Positions 1 through 7,069 of a stretch of 64,000 bases of DNA are shown here, piece after piece. Position numbers and translations under genes: made by a program. This DNA is from Miltoncostaea sp963771025 (GTDB lineage Bacteria; Actinomycetota; Thermoleophilia; Miltoncostaeales; Miltoncostaeaceae). The DNA lies in assembly GCA_963771025.1 (NCBI GenBank), contig CAVYRL010000008.1, positions 310,001 through 374,000 of the forward strand, given 5' to 3'. The notes under the pieces are model-generated. The model saw nothing but the letters and a program-made list of their open reading frames with translations. It was not told the DNA's origin and made no database searches. Each line of letters starts with the position of its first letter. Position 1 is the stretch's first letter.

Positions 1-2
1 TC

Positions 3-1166
3 GGGCCGCACGCCCTGGCGCTGGTGTTCGCCCTCCACACGTCCCTGCAGCTCGAGGATTTCGATCGCTGTCGCCGTGTCAGCACCCGGGTGGTGGAGGC
101 GGCGCGCACCGCCAGTGCACCCGGCGCTCTTCCCGTTCCGCTGGCGATCTCGTCCGACCTGCACTTTCGCACCGGCGACTGGGCGGCGGCATCGGCAGCC
201 GGGAGGGAGGCGATCGACCTGTGCAGGGAGACGCAACAGGACGGTCTCGAGCTCTACTGCCTCGCACAGGTCTCACGGTTCGCTGCGGCCCGGGGAGACG
301 AGGAACGCTGTCGTGCCGATGCGTCCCGCGTGCTGTCGATGGCCGGGGACAGAGGGGTGGGCCTCTTTCCGCTCTACGCACGGGGGGCGCTGGGGCTCCT
401 CGAGCTCGGCAACCGCCGGCCGGAGATGGCCATCGAGTGGCTCGGCGGCCTGGAGGCGGACGTCCAGCAGCTCGGCCTTCGCGACCCGGCCGTCGTCCAG
501 TGGACCCCTGACCTGATCGAGGCGCTCGTCCACACCGGCCGGATCGCCGACGCTCGCCGGAATCTCGCCCGGTTCGCCGAGGAGGTCGGGTTGTCCGGGC
601 GCCGCTGGGGGCGCGCGGCGCTCGCGCGCTGCCGGGGTCTTCTCGATGAGCGGGAATTCGACCGGCATTTCGCCGAAGCGATGTCGCTCCACGAGGGGCT
701 TCCCATGCCATTCGAGCGCGCCAGAACCCAGCTGGCGCACGGCGGCCGCCTGCGACGCGCCCGGCGGCGCGCGGACGCGCGCGCTCCCCTTCGAGCAGCC
801 CTTGCCACCTTCGAGAGCCTCGGCGCCCAGCCGTGGGCCGAGCGCGCGCGGTCTGAGCTGAGCGCCGCCGGGGGACGCGTGCGAGCGCCGGTCGCGACAC
901 TCACCGCAGCCCTCACGCCTCAGGAACTCCAGGTGGCGCTGCTGGTCGCCGATGGCGCCACGAACCGGGACGCCGCCACGCGCCTCTTCCTGAGCGCCAA
1001 GACGATCGAGGCGCACCTCAGCAGCGTCTACCGCAAGCTCGGCCTGCGGTCGCGCGCCCAGCTCGCGGCCCTTGTCGCGCGCGGAGACCACCTCAGGGGG
1101 GAGGGATGGTCGAGCGGCCCGGATCCCCAGGAGGCGGACGCGGCTGGGGGGGTCGCCCCGCCCTGA
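3..1166 (+). CDS. LuxR-family transcriptional regulator with TPR-like region (5' truncated)
   Basis: The reading frame is open to the left edge of the window, so the N-terminus lies outside and the GTG at 24 is probably internal. The visible part is an alpha-helical, Ala/Arg-rich stretch like the TPR/MalT-type middle region of large LuxR regulators. It is followed near the C-terminus by a GerE/LuxR helix-turn-helix, with the pieces LTPQELQVALLVADGATNRD and SAKTIEAHLSSVYRKLGLRS. In LAL-type regulators an AAA ATPase domain precedes this arrangement; whether one is present here cannot be seen. It is presumably a transcription activator whose targets are unknown. A short Pro/Gly-rich tail follows the HTH. 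The family assignment is secure; the ligand and regulon are not inferable. Confidence 0.85.
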   Translation, partial: GPHALALVFALHTSLQLEDFDRCRRVSTRVVEAARTASAPGALPVPLAISSDLHFRTGDWAAASAAGREAIDLCRETQQDGLELYCLAQVSRFAAARGDEERCRADASRVLSMAGDRGVGLFPLYARGALGLLELGNRRPEMAIEWLGGLEADVQQLGLRDPAVVQWTPDLIEALVHTGRIADARRNLARFAEEVGLSGRRWGRAALARCRGLLDEREFDRHFAEAMSLHEGLPMPFERARTQLAHGGRLRRARRRADARAPLRAALATFESLGAQPWAERARSELSAAGGRVRAPVATLTAALTPQELQVALLVADGATNRDAATRLFLSAKTIEAHLSSVYRKLGLRSRAQLAALVARGDHLRGEGWSSGPDPQEADAAGGVAPP

Positions 1167-1420
1167 CGGACAGAGTGGCCCGGCCGCCGGCTCCGCTCCT
1201 GGTGCTGCGCCTCGCAACTCCCGGAGTGCAGGGCGAGAACGCGAAGCACCTCAGGCGACCCGGTCGGTCATGGCCGACGAGAATCTGCCGATAAAGTTTC
1301 CAACTGTCGTATGCAACTTGTTGCGCGGCGGCCGGTGATGAGACCGATGCGGGCCTCCACCCCAGCGACCCGGCGGACCGATGCCCGGACGGATTCAACC
1401 CGCGAAAGGCTGACCGCGCC

Positions 1421-2224
1421 ATGCCCACTTTTCGCCGCCAGAGCCTGCTGCTTGCCGGAATTGGGGCGGTCGCCCTTCTGGTGCTCGCCGGGTTGACGTC
1501 CGCTGCGCCGGCGAGCAAGCCCCTTCCACCGTGCAGTCCTCCCGCCTTCGCCGGCAGCATCGAGGCTCACTCGACACGGTGCATCGCGCCTCGGGTTCGA
1601 ACGGTACGTGGCCCGCGCGGACGGCGCGGACGCGTCGGCCTGAAGGGTGGACTCGGCCGGACCGGCCCTCCCGGCCGGAGCGGCGCCACCGGCGCGACCG
1701 GGCTGCTCGGGCCCGCAGGCGGGGACGGGGCCATCGGCCCTGCCGGCCCTGACGGGGCGGTCGGCGCCGGTGGGCCGGCGGGCCCTGCCGGGCCGATCGG
1801 GCCGGCCGGCTCCAACGGCTTGTCGGAATACGCGTACCTGTACAACACGGGGGCTGCGGTCGTGCCGATCGAGGCGTCTGTGCCGCTCGACTCGTTAGGC
1901 GTGATGAGCGTGGGCATCACACATCCCAGCCCCGACTCGATCGTCCTTGCCGACGCCGGCACGTACCGGATCGGCTTCTCGGTCTCGGGCGTCGAGCCGA
2001 ACCAGATGACCCTCTTCGTCAACGGGGTGGCGGTACCCGGTGGCACCTACGGCTCTGGGGCGGGAACCCAGCAGACCACCGGAGAGGTGATCGTCGCGGT
2101 CGGCGCCAACGCAAGCCTGTCCATCAGAAACCACTCCTCCGCCGCCGCGGTCACCCTTCAGACGCTCGCCGGAGGGACCCAGACAAACGCCAATGCCTCG
2201 ATCACGATCGAGAAGCTCGCCTAG
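1421..2224 (+). CDS. Secreted collagen-like protein with C-terminal BclA/C1q-like domain
   Basis: This 267-residue protein starts with a signal peptide or membrane anchor (charged MPTFRRQ, then about 20 hydrophobic residues ending near APASKP). A linker with two Cys follows. Residues about 65-135 are Gly-X-Y triplets rich in Pro and Ala (GPRGRRGRVGLKGG, then GPAGPDGAVG and GPAGPAGPIGPAGSNG), as in bacterial collagens. The remaining ~130 residues resemble the compact jelly-roll trimerisation domain of BclA-type exosporium proteins: a beta-rich domain with ADAGTYRIGFSVSG and LFVNGVAVPGG. It is predicted to form a trimeric surface or spore-coat filament. The ribosome-binding site is weak (gaaagg). 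An L,D-transpeptidase follows 10 bp downstream, suggesting co-transcription and a cell-envelope role. About 250 bp upstream carry no gene and include a locally A/T-richer stretch near 1285-1325 that may be the promoter. Confidence 0.8.
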   Translation: MPTFRRQSLLLAGIGAVALLVLAGLTSAAPASKPLPPCSPPAFAGSIEAHSTRCIAPRVRTVRGPRGRRGRVGLKGGLGRTGPPGRSGATGATGLLGPAGGDGAIGPAGPDGAVGAGGPAGPAGPIGPAGSNGLSEYAYLYNTGAAVVPIEASVPLDSLGVMSVGITHPSPDSIVLADAGTYRIGFSVSGVEPNQMTLFVNGVAVPGGTYGSGAGTQQTTGEVIVAVGANASLSIRNHSSAAAVTLQTLAGGTQTNANASITIEKLA

Positions 2225-2234
2225 CGACGCGGGC

Positions 2235-2978
2235 ATGGCTCCCAACCGACGACGTCCCACTCGAGCAGGCCGGACGGTTCTCGCAGGCGTGATCGCTGCA
2301 GCCGCCGTGGTGGCGGGGGGGTTGACCTGTGTGGCCAACGCCCTCGCCACCCCCCACCAGCCGGGCACGCAGCTCGTCGCGGTCCTGCACTCATCCCACG
2401 TCGTCCTCACCTCGCCCGAAGGACACCGCTCGATCATCCCCTGGGTGAGGTCCCGCAGGCCGATCACCGGGAGCAGGACGATCCTCCCGGTGATCGCTCG
2501 CACCCGCAGCGCCGCCGGCACGCGCTGGCTACGCGTCCTCCTGCCGGGGCGTCCGAACGGCGACGCAGGCTGGATCAGGCAACAGGGAACCGCCCTCTCC
2601 ACCACGCGATGGCGTGTGGTCGTGCAGACCAGGAGCCGCAGACTGCTGGTGTTCCACGGTGGCCGGCTCGCTGGATCCCTCTCGGCGATCGTGGGGCGAC
2701 CGTCCACACCGACCCCACGTGGACGCTTCTTCGTCGAGGAGAGCGTGCGGATGCCGCAAGGAGCGGCAGGCGCACCCTTTGCGCTCGCGCTCAGCGCGCG
2801 CTCGGACGCCCTGCGCCATTTCGAGGGTGGGCCCGGTCAGATCGCCATTCACGGCACGGCGCGCCTGCGCGGCGCTCTGGGGACGGCGTCGTCGCACGGC
2901 TGTGTCCGCCTCGCCGGCCCCGCCGTCGCGTGGCTCGCGGCGAATGTCCCCGCCGGCGCGCCCGTGCGCATCGTCTAG
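2235..2978 (+). CDS. L,D-transpeptidase (YkuD domain), secreted
   Basis: The 247-residue product has an N-terminal membrane or signal segment (GRTVLAGVIAAAAVVAGGLT) and an SH3-like middle region. Its C-terminal YkuD domain carries the catalytic signature HGTARLRGAL...SHGCVRL, with the nucleophile Cys at about residue 223. The family cross-links peptidoglycan (3-3 bonds) or attaches proteins to it outside the membrane. The TPRGRFFVEE stretch before the catalytic block is typical. The ATG at 2235 was chosen because an in-frame ATG at 2193 would overlap the preceding gene by 32 bp. The neighbour upstream is the collagen-like protein, so anchoring or remodelling at the cell surface is a plausible shared theme (inference). 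Confidence 0.92.
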   Translation: MAPNRRRPTRAGRTVLAGVIAAAAVVAGGLTCVANALATPHQPGTQLVAVLHSSHVVLTSPEGHRSIIPWVRSRRPITGSRTILPVIARTRSAAGTRWLRVLLPGRPNGDAGWIRQQGTALSTTRWRVVVQTRSRRLLVFHGGRLAGSLSAIVGRPSTPTPRGRFFVEESVRMPQGAAGAPFALALSARSDALRHFEGGPGQIAIHGTARLRGALGTASSHGCVRLAGPAVAWLAANVPAGAPVRIV

Positions 2979-3002
2979 CGCGCCCCGGCGCTCGCGCGTT
3001 CC

Positions 3003-3019
3003 GAGCCCGCCTCGGGCTC
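3003..3019. terminator. Inverted repeat between convergent genes
   Basis: A perfect 7-bp stem, GAGCCCG / CGGGCTC, with a 3-nt loop lies between the end of the L,D-transpeptidase gene (+) and the stop codon of the FHA gene (-). The position suits a bidirectional terminator. There is no clear T-run, so the call is tentative. Confidence 0.45.
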
Positions 3020-3701
3020 ACCCGGAAGGGTCCCGCGACACCAGCCCGGCCTCGACGGCCATGCGCACCAAGCGCGCGCGCTTCTGATTCTGGGGGAGGT
3101 CCTCGATCTCGAACGTGCGGAACAGATGGCGAAGATGCGCCTTGACGGCGTCGACGCTCAGATGGATGCGCGCGGCGATCGCCTCGTTGGTGGCGGGTGG
3201 CTCATACCGACCGGCGAGCAGGGTGGGCCGGCACAGCTCGTGCATCACACGGCTCTGCATGGGGGAAATGGCGTCGGCTCCGAGGGGCACGGAGCCCTCG
3301 ACCGTGCGCTCGCCCCCGTCGGCCGTCGGGTCGCGGTAGACCAGGCTCGTGCGACCCATCTGGATCACGTCCCGGTCGGCGAGGCGGCGAAGCCCCTGCA
3401 CCCGCTCGCCGTTGACCCAGGTGCCGTTGCGCGACAGGCCGTCGTCCTCGACGGTCCAGTCTCCCCCCACCCGCACCAGGCGTGAGTGCACACGCGAGAC
3501 GCGCTCGTCCCAGTCGATCACGACGTCCGCCCGCGACCCACGACCGACCACGACACCCCCGCCCTCGTCCACGAGCGATGCAACCCGGAGGTCGCCCTGG
3601 CCGTGGCGGTACTGGACGAACGGCGCCCCGCGCTCCTCGGCCCCCTGGACGCGCATGAGCTCGCCCGGCTGCTCGGGCCAGGGCGACAGCGAGGGCTGCA
3701 T
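3018..3701 (-). CDS. FHA-domain protein with C-terminal winged/HTH region
   Basis: The 227-residue protein has a forkhead-associated domain at about residues 50-110. Its diagnostic residues are visible: GRG, then the S-R-x-H of RVSRVHSRLV, then SRNGTWVNG. FHA domains bind phosphothreonine peptides made by Ser/Thr kinases. The C-terminal half (SPMQSRVMHELCRP, NEAIAARIHLSVDAVKAHLRHLF) resembles a LuxR-like HTH: AIAARIHLSVDAVKAHL has the helix-turn-recognition pattern, and the tail FEIEDLPQNQKRARLV fits the fourth helix. The likely role is a phospho-dependent transcription factor or adaptor. A GTG at 3704 immediately precedes the chosen ATG. A Ser/Thr kinase is encoded at 19990 in the same window, but no direct link is shown. 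Confidence 0.85.
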   Translation of the reverse strand: MQPSLSPWPEQPGELMRVQGAEERGAPFVQYRHGQGDLRVASLVDEGGGVVVGRGSRADVVIDWDERVSRVHSRLVRVGGDWTVEDDGLSRNGTWVNGERVQGLRRLADRDVIQMGRTSLVYRDPTADGGERTVEGSVPLGADAISPMQSRVMHELCRPTLLAGRYEPPATNEAIAARIHLSVDAVKAHLRHLFRTFEIEDLPQNQKRARLVRMAVEAGLVSRDPSG

Positions 3702-3834
3702 CACGGAGTTGATGACGAGGCTCGTTGTTCCAAATGGGCCGACTTCTGACGCGATGCCGGCGCTTTACGCATCAGTATTGATGCGCAGGGCAATCCGCGT
3801 CCAGGCCCACCCCCGAGGCGAGGTGGACTCGCCG

Positions 3835-4776
3835 CTAGCCGAACTGGAGCGACGCCTCGCTGGCGAGCGGGGCGCGGGGGCCGCTCGAGCGCGGTCCCAC
3901 GCTTTCGGACGAGAGGGCACCGGGATCGACCCGCCGACGACGGACGCTCGACATTGCGAACAGGGCCGCGCCTGCCGAGTTCCAGTATTTGGCGCATGCC
4001 CAGAGCTGGGCCTGCCGGGCGTCCCGGCTGTAGGAAAGGCGACCCGCGACCAGGCCGCGGGCGTGCCCCTCCCCGTCGATCTCGCGGTGCAGTGAGCAGC
4101 TGGTCATCACCGGGTGCGCGTGCTCGGGGAGCCCGTCGTGCCCTGACACCGCCCGGTGCTCGAGAATCGCGAGCGGGACGTCGTTCGGAAACGCCATCGG
4201 TCGCGCGATCCCCGTCAGCACGGCGGCGGCCCCGACGTATCCGGCGCGGATCTCCGCCTCGATCAGCGGGCCGAAGGCCGCACGGCTCTCAGGGTCGGAG
4301 AGCTGTTTGCGGAAGGTCTCTGCGAGGCGCGGCGTGACGCGCGCCCAGCGCCCGTCGTGGCCGTCGCGGCGTCGATGATCGAGCTGGATCCTGACGAGCG
4401 CCTCGACGCAGGGGATGATCGCGCCGTACGCGGCGATCAGCTGCGGCGAGGCCAGTTGACCACGCATCGCCTGCCGCGACTCCATCGCCGTCCAGGGGTG
4501 GTTCCACAGTTCGGACTCGGTGTCGAGCACGTGGTCGATGTCGGTCCAGGCGGCGTGGAAGGCCACCCGCACGGCGTCCTCCGAAGCGACCCTCGCGTGG
4601 TAAGGGTCTCCCCCCTCGAGTGCCTGTTCGAGTCTGCGCGTCACCGCCGCACCCCGCTCGATTTCTTCGCGTGGATAGGAACGTAGGACCGTTGTCGGAT
4701 CCCCGTACCCGAAACCTGAGCGGGAGCTCAGGTGACCCGCGGCAGAGGGCCGTCTGAGCCCTCGCGAAGCCGGCAC
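3835..4776 (-). CDS. Hypothetical protein, mostly helical
   Basis: This is a 313-residue frame with a GTG start at 4776 and no recognised domain. The middle (residues about 40-240) looks like an ordinary soluble alpha-helical protein with several Trp residues (FHAAWTDIDHVLDTESELWN, RWARVTPRLAETFRKQLSD). The first ~25 and last ~35 residues are low-complexity Arg/Ser/Pro, so the true start may be further in. No signal peptide or membrane segment is seen. It stands alone on the - strand, between the FHA gene and a divergent small-gene cluster. The function is unknown. Confidence 0.55.
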   Translation of the reverse strand: MPASRGLRRPSAAGHLSSRSGFGYGDPTTVLRSYPREEIERGAAVTRRLEQALEGGDPYHARVASEDAVRVAFHAAWTDIDHVLDTESELWNHPWTAMESRQAMRGQLASPQLIAAYGAIIPCVEALVRIQLDHRRRDGHDGRWARVTPRLAETFRKQLSDPESRAAFGPLIEAEIRAGYVGAAAVLTGIARPMAFPNDVPLAILEHRAVSGHDGLPEHAHPVMTSCSLHREIDGEGHARGLVAGRLSYSRDARQAQLWACAKYWNSAGAALFAMSSVRRRRVDPGALSSESVGPRSSGPRAPLASEASLQFG

Positions 4777-4909
4777 GCACCGTGCGGCTCAGATCGTCGG
4801 CCGGACCTCGGCATCGCCGGTCTCCCGCCCGTCGAGAGCGCGTCGGTGATGTGCGAGGCGGGGCGATTGCGGGTACCGGTATCACACGCGATCCACACCG
4901 GAGGACACG

Positions 4910-5086
4910 ATGAGTGGCGAAGCCAAACCGCCAGAACGCCCGAAGAAGGGCGCCACCACGACCGACGAGCGGCCCGCCCCGGACAAGGGTGCGGAGGGGC
5001 TGGGCTATACGGCGCGACCGACCGAACACGAGCCCGAGGGCGGCACGTCACCGGGCGGAGGGAGTGGAGATGCCACGGGGAAGTAG
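4910..5086 (+). CDS. Small hydrophilic protein, 58 residues
   Basis: An ATG at 4910 has a good ribosome-binding site (ggagga, 4 nt upstream). It opens a 58-codon frame ending at TAG 5084-5086. The product (MSGEAKPPERPKKG...DKGAEGLGYTARPTEHEPEGG...) is Pro/Gly/Lys/Glu rich and looks disordered. The next gene starts at 5070, inside this frame, 17 nt before its end, which implies translational coupling. No family is recognised. The case rests on RBS quality and on the overlap with a conserved downstream gene. Confidence 0.55.
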   Translation: MSGEAKPPERPKKGATTTDERPAPDKGAEGLGYTARPTEHEPEGGTSPGGGSGDATGK

Positions 5087-5402
5087 CGCCAAGAGAGAGC
5101 GCCAGTACGAGCACATCCGCGACGAGCTGCGCGAGCGCGGCGAGTCGGAGTCGGCGGCGGAGGAGATCGCGGCGCGAACCGTCAACAAGGAGCGGGCCCG
5201 CGCGGGCGAGTCGCGGACGGCCTCGCGCACGTCGACCGAGGACATCTCCTCGGGGCGTCGGGGCGGGCTGCGATCGGGCACGGACCGGACCAAGGGCCGC
5301 ACCCGCGACCAGCTCTACGCCGAGGCCAGGCGGCGCGGCATCCGCGGTCGCTCGAAGATGAACAAGGCACAGTTGCAGGCTGCCGTGGGCCGCCGTGGGT
5401 GA
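5070..5402 (+). CDS. Rho-N/SAP-like small basic protein
   Basis: The product has 110 residues from an ATG at 5070 with the RBS ggaggga. The N-terminal part (RGSSAKRERQYEHIRDELRE, EEIAARTVNKERARAGE) is a highly charged helix. The C-terminal part (TRDQLYAEARRRGIRGRSKM, then NKAQLQAAVGRR) matches the Rho-N/SAP-type helix-extended-helix that binds nucleic acid. From memory, close relatives in actinomycetes are often labelled plasmid-stabilisation protein, without demonstrated function. A longer in-frame extension to 4914 is rejected because it has no RBS and lies on the preceding small gene in another frame. The stop overlaps the next start by 8 nt. Confidence 0.75.
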   Translation: MPRGSSAKRERQYEHIRDELRERGESESAAEEIAARTVNKERARAGESRTASRTSTEDISSGRRGGLRSGTDRTKGRTRDQLYAEARRRGIRGRSKMNKAQLQAAVGRRG

Positions 5403-5721
5403 ACCCGCCGGCCCGCATTCGGCGCGGCGCCTGGTGGAGAACGAGCTGATCATGGAGTCGCTCAACCGGCGTCTCGAGGAGCGGGTCGAGGAGGCTCGCG
5501 CCGAGGACGACGAGGATCTCGAGGCGCCCATCGCCTTCTTCTGCGAGTGCTCCGACATCGGCTGCCGCGAGCGTCTGAGCGTGCGCCCGGACCGCTACGA
5601 GGCCATCCACCGGGAGGCCGACCTGTTCATCGTCCTCCCCGACCACGAGGTCGCGGCCGTGGAGACCACGGTCGCGTTACACGCGGAATACGCCATCGTC
5701 AGGAAGACCGCCATCCCCTGA
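5395..5721 (+). CDS. Conserved hypothetical protein with CxC...C motif
   Basis: The 108-residue product begins at a GTG overlapping the end of the preceding gene. A charged helix (NRRLEERVEEARAEDDED) precedes a compact domain with FFCECSDIGCRERL and YEAIHREADLFIVLPDHEV. Actinobacterial hypotheticals with the same CECxDxxC...YExxR...F.V.PGHE layout are common, to my recollection, and uncharacterised. The three closely placed Cys could bind metal. It is the third member of an overlapping trio with the 4910 and 5070 genes. The exact start is uncertain; an ATG at 5452 also lies in frame. Confidence 0.7.
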   Translation: MGEPAGPHSARRLVENELIMESLNRRLEERVEEARAEDDEDLEAPIAFFCECSDIGCRERLSVRPDRYEAIHREADLFIVLPDHEVAAVETTVALHAEYAIVRKTAIP

Positions 5722-5765
5722 GGGCGGCGCCGGCGACGAGCGGATCACTCGCCGCCGGACACGGT

Positions 5766-6272
5766 TCAGTCGTCGCCACCTCGGCAGAAGAGCAGCGCCG
5801 CGACAAGCCCGAGCGTGAGGATGATCGCGATCACCGAGCCGATGGCGATCGGCTTCGAGGGCGTCGGCACCCGGTGCCAGAGCTTGGCCTGACGGGCCGC
5901 CGACTCGCGGGCGCGGACGTCGGCGTCGGAGGCCTTCTCGGAGGCGATGGCGTAGAGCGACGTCGCCTGACCGGCCTTCTCGACGGCGTCCGTGTACCAA
6001 TCACGCGCCGCGGCGTCGCGGCCCATCAGGGTCGCGCGCTCACCCAGGAGGAAGCTCACCAGGGCCTCGATCTGGCGATCGCCGGCGAGGGGCTCGGGGG
6101 TATTGGCCAGCACCAGCAGCCCGTCCTCGCCGGTCGCGCCGAGGCCGTCGGAATCGTTCCAGAGCAGGTGAGCCGACGCGCGGATGTGATCCCGGACCTC
6201 CGCGGTCAGGGCCGTCGACCGGTCGAGCTCCGCGTCCACGAGCTCAACCACATCAGCAGGGGGCTTCGACAC
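5766..6272 (-). CDS. Hypothetical tail-anchored membrane protein
   Basis: The product is 168 residues. The cytosolic part is helical (residues 1-130, e.g. DVVELVDAELDRSTALTAEV and AARDWYTDAVEKAGQATSLY, faintly like a helical-repeat pair). It ends in a single membrane helix (IAIGSVIAIILTLGLVAALL) followed by CRGGDD, so it would be C-terminally anchored. No family is recognised. It converges with the 4910-5721 trio. An A/T-richer stretch just upstream (around 6285-6310, on the - strand) is a plausible promoter. Confidence 0.65.
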   Translation of the reverse strand: MSKPPADVVELVDAELDRSTALTAEVRDHIRASAHLLWNDSDGLGATGEDGLLVLANTPEPLAGDRQIEALVSFLLGERATLMGRDAAARDWYTDAVEKAGQATSLYAIASEKASDADVRARESAARQAKLWHRVPTPSKPIAIGSVIAIILTLGLVAALLFCRGGDD

Positions 6273-6392
6273 AAGACCATCCTCGTCGGGTTTCGATCAT
6301 TAACAACACCACGGATCCGCGGCGACCGCAAACGCGAGGCCGCCCGTGTCTCATGTTCGACCTCCATCCCCCACCTCCCTTAGCATGCCGCC

Positions 6393-6611
6393 ATGACGGG
6401 TCTCACCGCGAGCGGGGGGAACGGGTCCTCGGGATCCCGCGCCTTCATGGGCCTGGGCTCCTCTCAGCTCCATGACAGCGGCGACCCGAGCCGCTTCATC
6501 CCCACCCAGGGCGGCAACTACCGCCACATCCGCCACGCGGAGATCCTCGCGCGATGGCCTGTGATCGCCGAGCCGTGGGCCCAACGGATTGAAACCGGCC
6601 GCCTCAATTAG
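6393..6611 (+). CDS. Small hypothetical protein, 72 residues
   Basis: An ATG at 6393 opens a 72-codon frame encoding a Gly/Ser-rich start and a less biased end (NYRHIRHAEILARWPVIAEP). No domain or signal peptide is recognised, and the RBS is weak. It lies alone between two better-supported genes, in an otherwise empty 400-bp gap. It is listed as possible. Confidence 0.35.
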   Translation: MTGLTASGGNGSSGSRAFMGLGSSQLHDSGDPSRFIPTQGGNYRHIRHAEILARWPVIAEPWAQRIETGRLN

Positions 6612-6684
6612 GTGACACCCCGAGTTCGCCCCCGTCCGCGACCCCGCGCTACCCTCGGGTGCGATCGCTGGACGGGAGGGGTGG

Positions 6685-7062
6685 GTGGCCGACGTACACG
6701 GGCTGGTGCTCGACGAGGACGACCTTGCCGCGGCGCGGCGCTGCGCGCACGAGGCGCTGGTGCTGGTGGTCGGGGAGATCGCCGGGGATGACGAGGTCCT
6801 CGGCATCGAGGCCGACGCCGTGATCGCGTACGCCCGTCTCATCCATGCGCTGGGCACCGAGACCGACCCCCGGGAGCCGCTGCTGCTGGTCTCGGCACGC
6901 GATGCCGACCTTCTGCTGGAGGGCGCGCGCCGGGTCGAGGCGGACCTGCATGAGGGGCTCTGGCAGCACGGCGGTGATGCCGACGACAGGCGCCGGCGCT
7001 ACGAGGGGACCATCGCCGCGGCGCGGCGCGTCCAGGGGATCCTGGGGCTGCGCGCAGCCTGA
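6685..7062 (+). CDS. Hypothetical protein, 125 residues
   Basis: A GTG start has a good RBS (gggagggg). The product is acidic and helical (LDEDDLAAARRCAHEALVLV, DADLLLEGARRVEADLHEGL), with no membrane segment, signal peptide or known motif. It is convergent with, and 7 bp from, the glycosyltransferase gene. Codon bias is typical of the window, which supports a real gene. The function is unknown. Confidence 0.6.
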   Translation: MADVHGLVLDEDDLAAARRCAHEALVLVVGEIAGDDEVLGIEADAVIAYARLIHALGTETDPREPLLLVSARDADLLLEGARRVEADLHEGLWQHGGDADDRRRRYEGTIAAARRVQGILGLRAA

Positions 7063-7069
7063 GGCAGGT

